From Ricinus communis (lineage: Eukaryota; Streptophyta; Magnoliopsida; Malpighiales; Euphorbiaceae): DNA of 64,000 nt. The stretch is taken from NCBI RefSeq assembly GCF_019578655.1, contig NC_063263.1, forward strand, positions 23,187,001 through 23,251,000. Reading direction: 5' to 3'. A program made the translations under genes and the position numbers. Below, in pieces: positions 60,301 through 64,000 of the stretch. The notes under the pieces are model-generated. The model did not search any database and was not told the origin of the DNA. It saw only the letters and a list, made by a program, of their open reading frames with translations. Every line of letters starts with the position of its first letter. The first letter of the stretch is position 1.

Positions 60301-63300
60301 TAGGATGCCTTCCTCCTGCCATTATCATATCTACTTTGCGATTAAGATACAATCTGACAGGGCGCTGTAACTTGTATGCTGCTAGTGCACAGGCTGTAGC
60401 AACCTGAAAAGTACAAACCATTAAGTAGCTCCAACAACAAAAGATTGGATGAACTAGTAAAATGACTTGAACAGAAACATCAACGAGAAAAAGACTAATT
60501 ATTACTAATAAAATGTTGACGTTCTAAAGACACCACAGAACCAAGGATCTTACTGTTTAAATCTCAGTTTGAATTAGCTTGTTAGTTTTCTATTATTCAA
60601 AATGGTACTTGGATTTCTGGCCAAATCATTATGCTATTGAATTAAGAAATTGGCTTTCATGATTCTCAAGTTCCCACAATTTATCAAATGTACAATCATA
60701 GAATTGGTTTTGATCCACCATTGGCATACCACGCCTTTTGTTTGTCTACTTTATCTTCTCTATGATATGATACATTACAACAATGAGAACAAACTAATGG
60801 AAGTGTCTCAGGATATACATATTTGGGTTCTCAAGTAGGAATTTATATTCGTTATCCTTGTTCTTATCTCCCATTTTCAAGAGGGATGGGGAACGGTAAG
60901 GAAAGATATAAGTATTAGCAAATATTGAGGAATTATTATTAATATTTTAATATCATGAAAATTCAAACAACATCAAGGTAAACTATTACCAAAAGAAACT
61001 CCATACAAAAGATGCATAGCAGCATTTTAATGTTGGGACCAGTTTGCATATTATATATACCAGCAGTCCAGAACAAAAACCTTGTGTTTCTAAAGAAAAT
61101 CAGTTTATCGATCCATAGCAAACTCAAAGATAAACTGCATAGAATTTATAGTTGTTTAAACTAAGATGGTATGTTTTGGAAAAGCTAATTTCGAAAAGGT
61201 TAAGCTCAATACCAAATGTTAGGCCAACTATTTGGGTCATTTTTTTTTTGTTTAATAGGTGCCCACTATGTAGGTCATGGGAAGAACATTTTCTATGCAT
61301 TTCCACCTTTTTGGCATTCTACATAAAGTTTTTGTATAGTTATTCATAATAAAGAAGTAAAAATATGTCGAATTCTAATGTATAAGAAGATACTCACAGG
61401 CATGGCTTTTATGGCCTTTCCTCCAAAGCCTCCTCCAACCCTTCTTGTAATCACACGTACATTATGTTCAGGAACACCAAGACATCTTGAAATAACAGCA
61501 TGTGCAAACTCAGGGCACTGAATTGAACTATAAATTACTATGCAATTGTCTTCATCTGGCACAGCAAGGGCAGTTTGATTCTCCATATAGAAATAGTATT
61601 GTGACCCAAGTTTTATCTGGATGCAATAGTTCAGCAGAAAGTTGACATTGAGTAATGAGTACATACAAATGCTGAAAGATGATACTGGAAGGACAATAAA
61701 TTTACACTTCAATATGTGCGAGGAAATTTATTTTCCTTTTTTGAGAAGTAAGAAAATGAGCAAGGGGAAAGGAAAAGGACCTCAGCTGAGAGAATCTTGT
61801 GATCAGCTTGAGCCATTCCCTTTAATATATCACCAACTTGTTTAGGGTAGAGAAAGGGAGGGACATCAAAAAGGCTAGATCTCTTTATAGCATCCTCTAC
61901 AGTTAAAATGGGAGAGTCTAGATTTTCCAGGTCATAGTCAACCACTGCAAGGTTTGATGCTAATTCTGCATGTTTCTGTGTATCTGCAACCTACAAAAAT
62001 TGTTTCATAGACTAGATTAGTCAAAGTAGCTGCCACAATCCAATCAAAATGCATATTTCATCCCAAAGCAACAGACAAACAAACATAATATTGATGTTGC
62101 CAAACAAGAGTAGTAGATAAGGTAATCACCACTAGAGCAAGACGCTCTCCACAACATCGAGTAAGCTCATCAGCAAACAGAGGCTCCAAACCAAAAATAG
62201 TTTTAGAACCTATGTTTTCCCCGCCTTTTGGGATGTCTCTAAAAGTAATAAGTGCAGTGACTCCACTGATATGAAATTTAGAATTGAGTTCTATATCCTT
62301 TACCCTCGCAAAAGGCTTTTTGCTATAAACGAATGCACCATGTAGACAATTTCTGGGAGAGGGAATGTCATCCACATAAACAGCTTCACCTGTATAGTAA
62401 GATAAGATGAGAAATAGCTGCTTGCTTATTGCCGAGTCTGAGCTATGAATCAGTGAAAATTATTTAAATTAAAGTACATTGAACACAAATGCAAAATCTT
62501 AGCACAGAACAGAGAAGTATTCGCCAGTAACCGTAAAAGAGTTTGAAAATTATATAATTCATCAATTTCATTATATACTCGTGCAAAAGAATGGATCTTC
62601 TCTGGGAAATTTTCATGAATAATAATGTTCTCTTGAATATGCAACAGAAGATATAATATTATCATCAAGAAAATTATTGACATTTCAAAATGAAAGGTAA
62701 GAGAGGAGAGAGAGATGTGAAAGATATAAGCAGAAGGCACCAAGATGCACAGGTATAACCAGAAAAATTTCATAAATGAGGTAAGCCTCATTGAGCAATA
62801 TCATATATAAAGTCGCATAACAAATGGCAAAGAAAGCTTACAAACCAGAAGCTTGAAGAGCAGCTCCAGATTTTGTAACTGGCTCGCCAATGGGATGATA
62901 ATCTTTGTTTATTTGGACCACCTGCTTTGATGAAGATAGCAAAGTGGGGAATTTGACTTGGTCCAGCCACGCTTGATTTTGGTTTAGTATCGCACCGTTG
63001 AATATTGAAGAATTTATACCTCCATCTAACCAACCACTACCAAGAGTAACTGATACTGGGCCAAGAAAGTCAAAAAGAAAACCAACAGCTAAGCTTGTCC
63101 TATATGCAGGATGTCGAGTCCCTTCTTCAGGTATCACAGTAGATTTAACCAATTTAATAGCTTCGTAAAGAACACCAATGGTTAACAATTTTCCAGCTAA
63201 AAATTCCTCAACTTTCCTCGCCCTAATTGCATGTTTGGTTCCAAAAGCACCAAAAGCCAACCGACAGCTATTTAACACAATTCCACCCGATTGTTTAGAG

Positions 63301-64000
63301 CAGGCAACATCAGCCAAGAAAGCAGCATTCAGATAGGACAAAGCATTTCCAAGGGGCCTCGGTGCAGCTCGATAGGTTTCAAATAACAACTTATTATCTC
63401 TTTCAAGAGATACATTCTTAATTGATTCACAATTAGGGATCCTAACACTTAAAAGTACACTTTTGGAATCCAATGGAGGCCTTCCCAAAAACTCCTCCAG
63501 TGTAAGCTTTTTACGAATAATGCCTGTCATTATCTCAACTGATGAACCAGCTGCTAGAAGTATAGTAGCAATATCTGAAGGAAAATGTTTCCTCTGTGCC
63601 ATCACTAAATTTCCCCCAACACTACCTGTATTTCTAACAAATGCAGCAGCAATTTTCTCCATATGAATAGCAATTTTTTCATATATCATTTTACATTCTG
63701 AGAGAAACTCACCTTTACTTTCCTCCTTCAAAGCTTCAATAGCTTTCGAAATAGTGACAGCAGCCCCAATTTCAACTCCTGACTGCTCCCTTCTAATGAT
63801 TGAGAGCTCAGGAATATTTCTGAGGTCTATGTACGTGTCATAATACTCTACTTCCTTATAGTAACTCACACCTGTATTACCAACCACTAGTTTCCTACGA
63901 ACTCCATCAGCATCACTAGATTTTAATAAGTCATGAAGCTCCTCAATTTTAGCAGGTTTGTACCAATGGTATCTTTTAGAATCCAAAAGCAAGGAATCTT
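57365..64000 (-). CDS. Aldehyde oxidase copy 2 (AO2), partial at window edge
   Basis: Molybdenum-flavin aldehyde oxidase, open throughout the visible part. Exons on the minus strand: exon 2 from beyond 64,000 to 62,846; 62389-62130; 61990-61781; 61616-61398; 60403-59438; 59113-59018; 58894-58796; 58565-58376; 57582-57365, stop TGA. Exons 3-10 have exactly the lengths of AO1 (260, 210, 219, 966, 96, 99, 190, 218). Visible: FAD motifs KLVVGN and [13 protein letters not shown], molybdenum-domain [22 protein letters not shown] and the catalytic Glu in GEPPLLL. The iron-sulfur domains lie outside. The product would oxidise aldehydes with oxygen in the cytosol; which substrate (abscisic aldehyde, indole-3-acetaldehyde or others) cannot be told. 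One intron uses a GC donor. It is a tandem duplicate of AO1. Confidence 0.93.

Overview
This is nuclear DNA of a dicot plant: very AT-rich, with split genes bounded by GT/GC-AG introns, plant-type molybdenum aldehyde oxidase (AO) genes, and nested Ty1/copia, Ty3/gypsy, Mutator-like, hAT and endogenous pararetrovirus (Caulimoviridae) insertions. The species cannot be fixed from the sequence alone. No bacterial, organellar, CRISPR, rRNA or tRNA features were seen.

The genes are two tandem, same-strand (minus) AO copies. Copy 1 (AO1) has exons 2-10 at 10,779-17,654 and a matching exon 1 at 36,416-36,575, so intron 1 would be about 18.8 kb. Its ten exons add up to exactly 4,107 bp (1,369 codons), and exons 3-10 have the same lengths as in copy 2. 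AO1 nevertheless carries an in-frame TGA in exon 6 (codon 1107), which removes the catalytic C-terminus, and an Arg for the usual Gly beside the last [2Fe-2S] cysteine. Copy 2 (AO2) occupies 57,365-64,000, is open in every exon visible, and runs off the right edge within exon 2. AO enzymes oxidise aldehydes such as abscisic aldehyde or indole-3-acetaldehyde in the cytosol using [2Fe-2S], FAD and a molybdenum cofactor.

Left arm (1-10.7 kb): the 5' end of a copia element (LTR 365-536) sits inside a decayed Tat/Ogre-type gypsy element (protease, gag, primer site and a long LTR to 6,649), followed by a 945-bp Mutator-like MITE with a perfect 9-bp target duplication and AT-rich DNA.

AO1 intron 1 (17.7-36.4 kb): a hAT transposase relic, AT-rich DNA with degenerate tandem repeats, and a roughly 10-kb rearranged endogenous caulimovirid (25,217-35,220). 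The viral copy has 263-bp terminal repeats, two primer sites, one polyprotein frame broken by seven stop codons but no frameshift, and a second, inverted protease-RT-RNase H segment that forms a large inverted repeat.

Between the AO genes (36.6-57.3 kb): a LINE-type RNase H relic, an exact 2 x 84-bp tandem repeat, a tandem array of about 1.3-kb copia gag fragments (42.0-47.5 kb) carrying a 738-bp Mutator-like MITE and a gypsy solo LTR, a Tat-type LTR fragment, and a complete but decayed copia element (50,235-57,244) holding a nested internally deleted gypsy element (50,506-52,814). The copia LTR ends about 120 bp past the AO2 stop codon.
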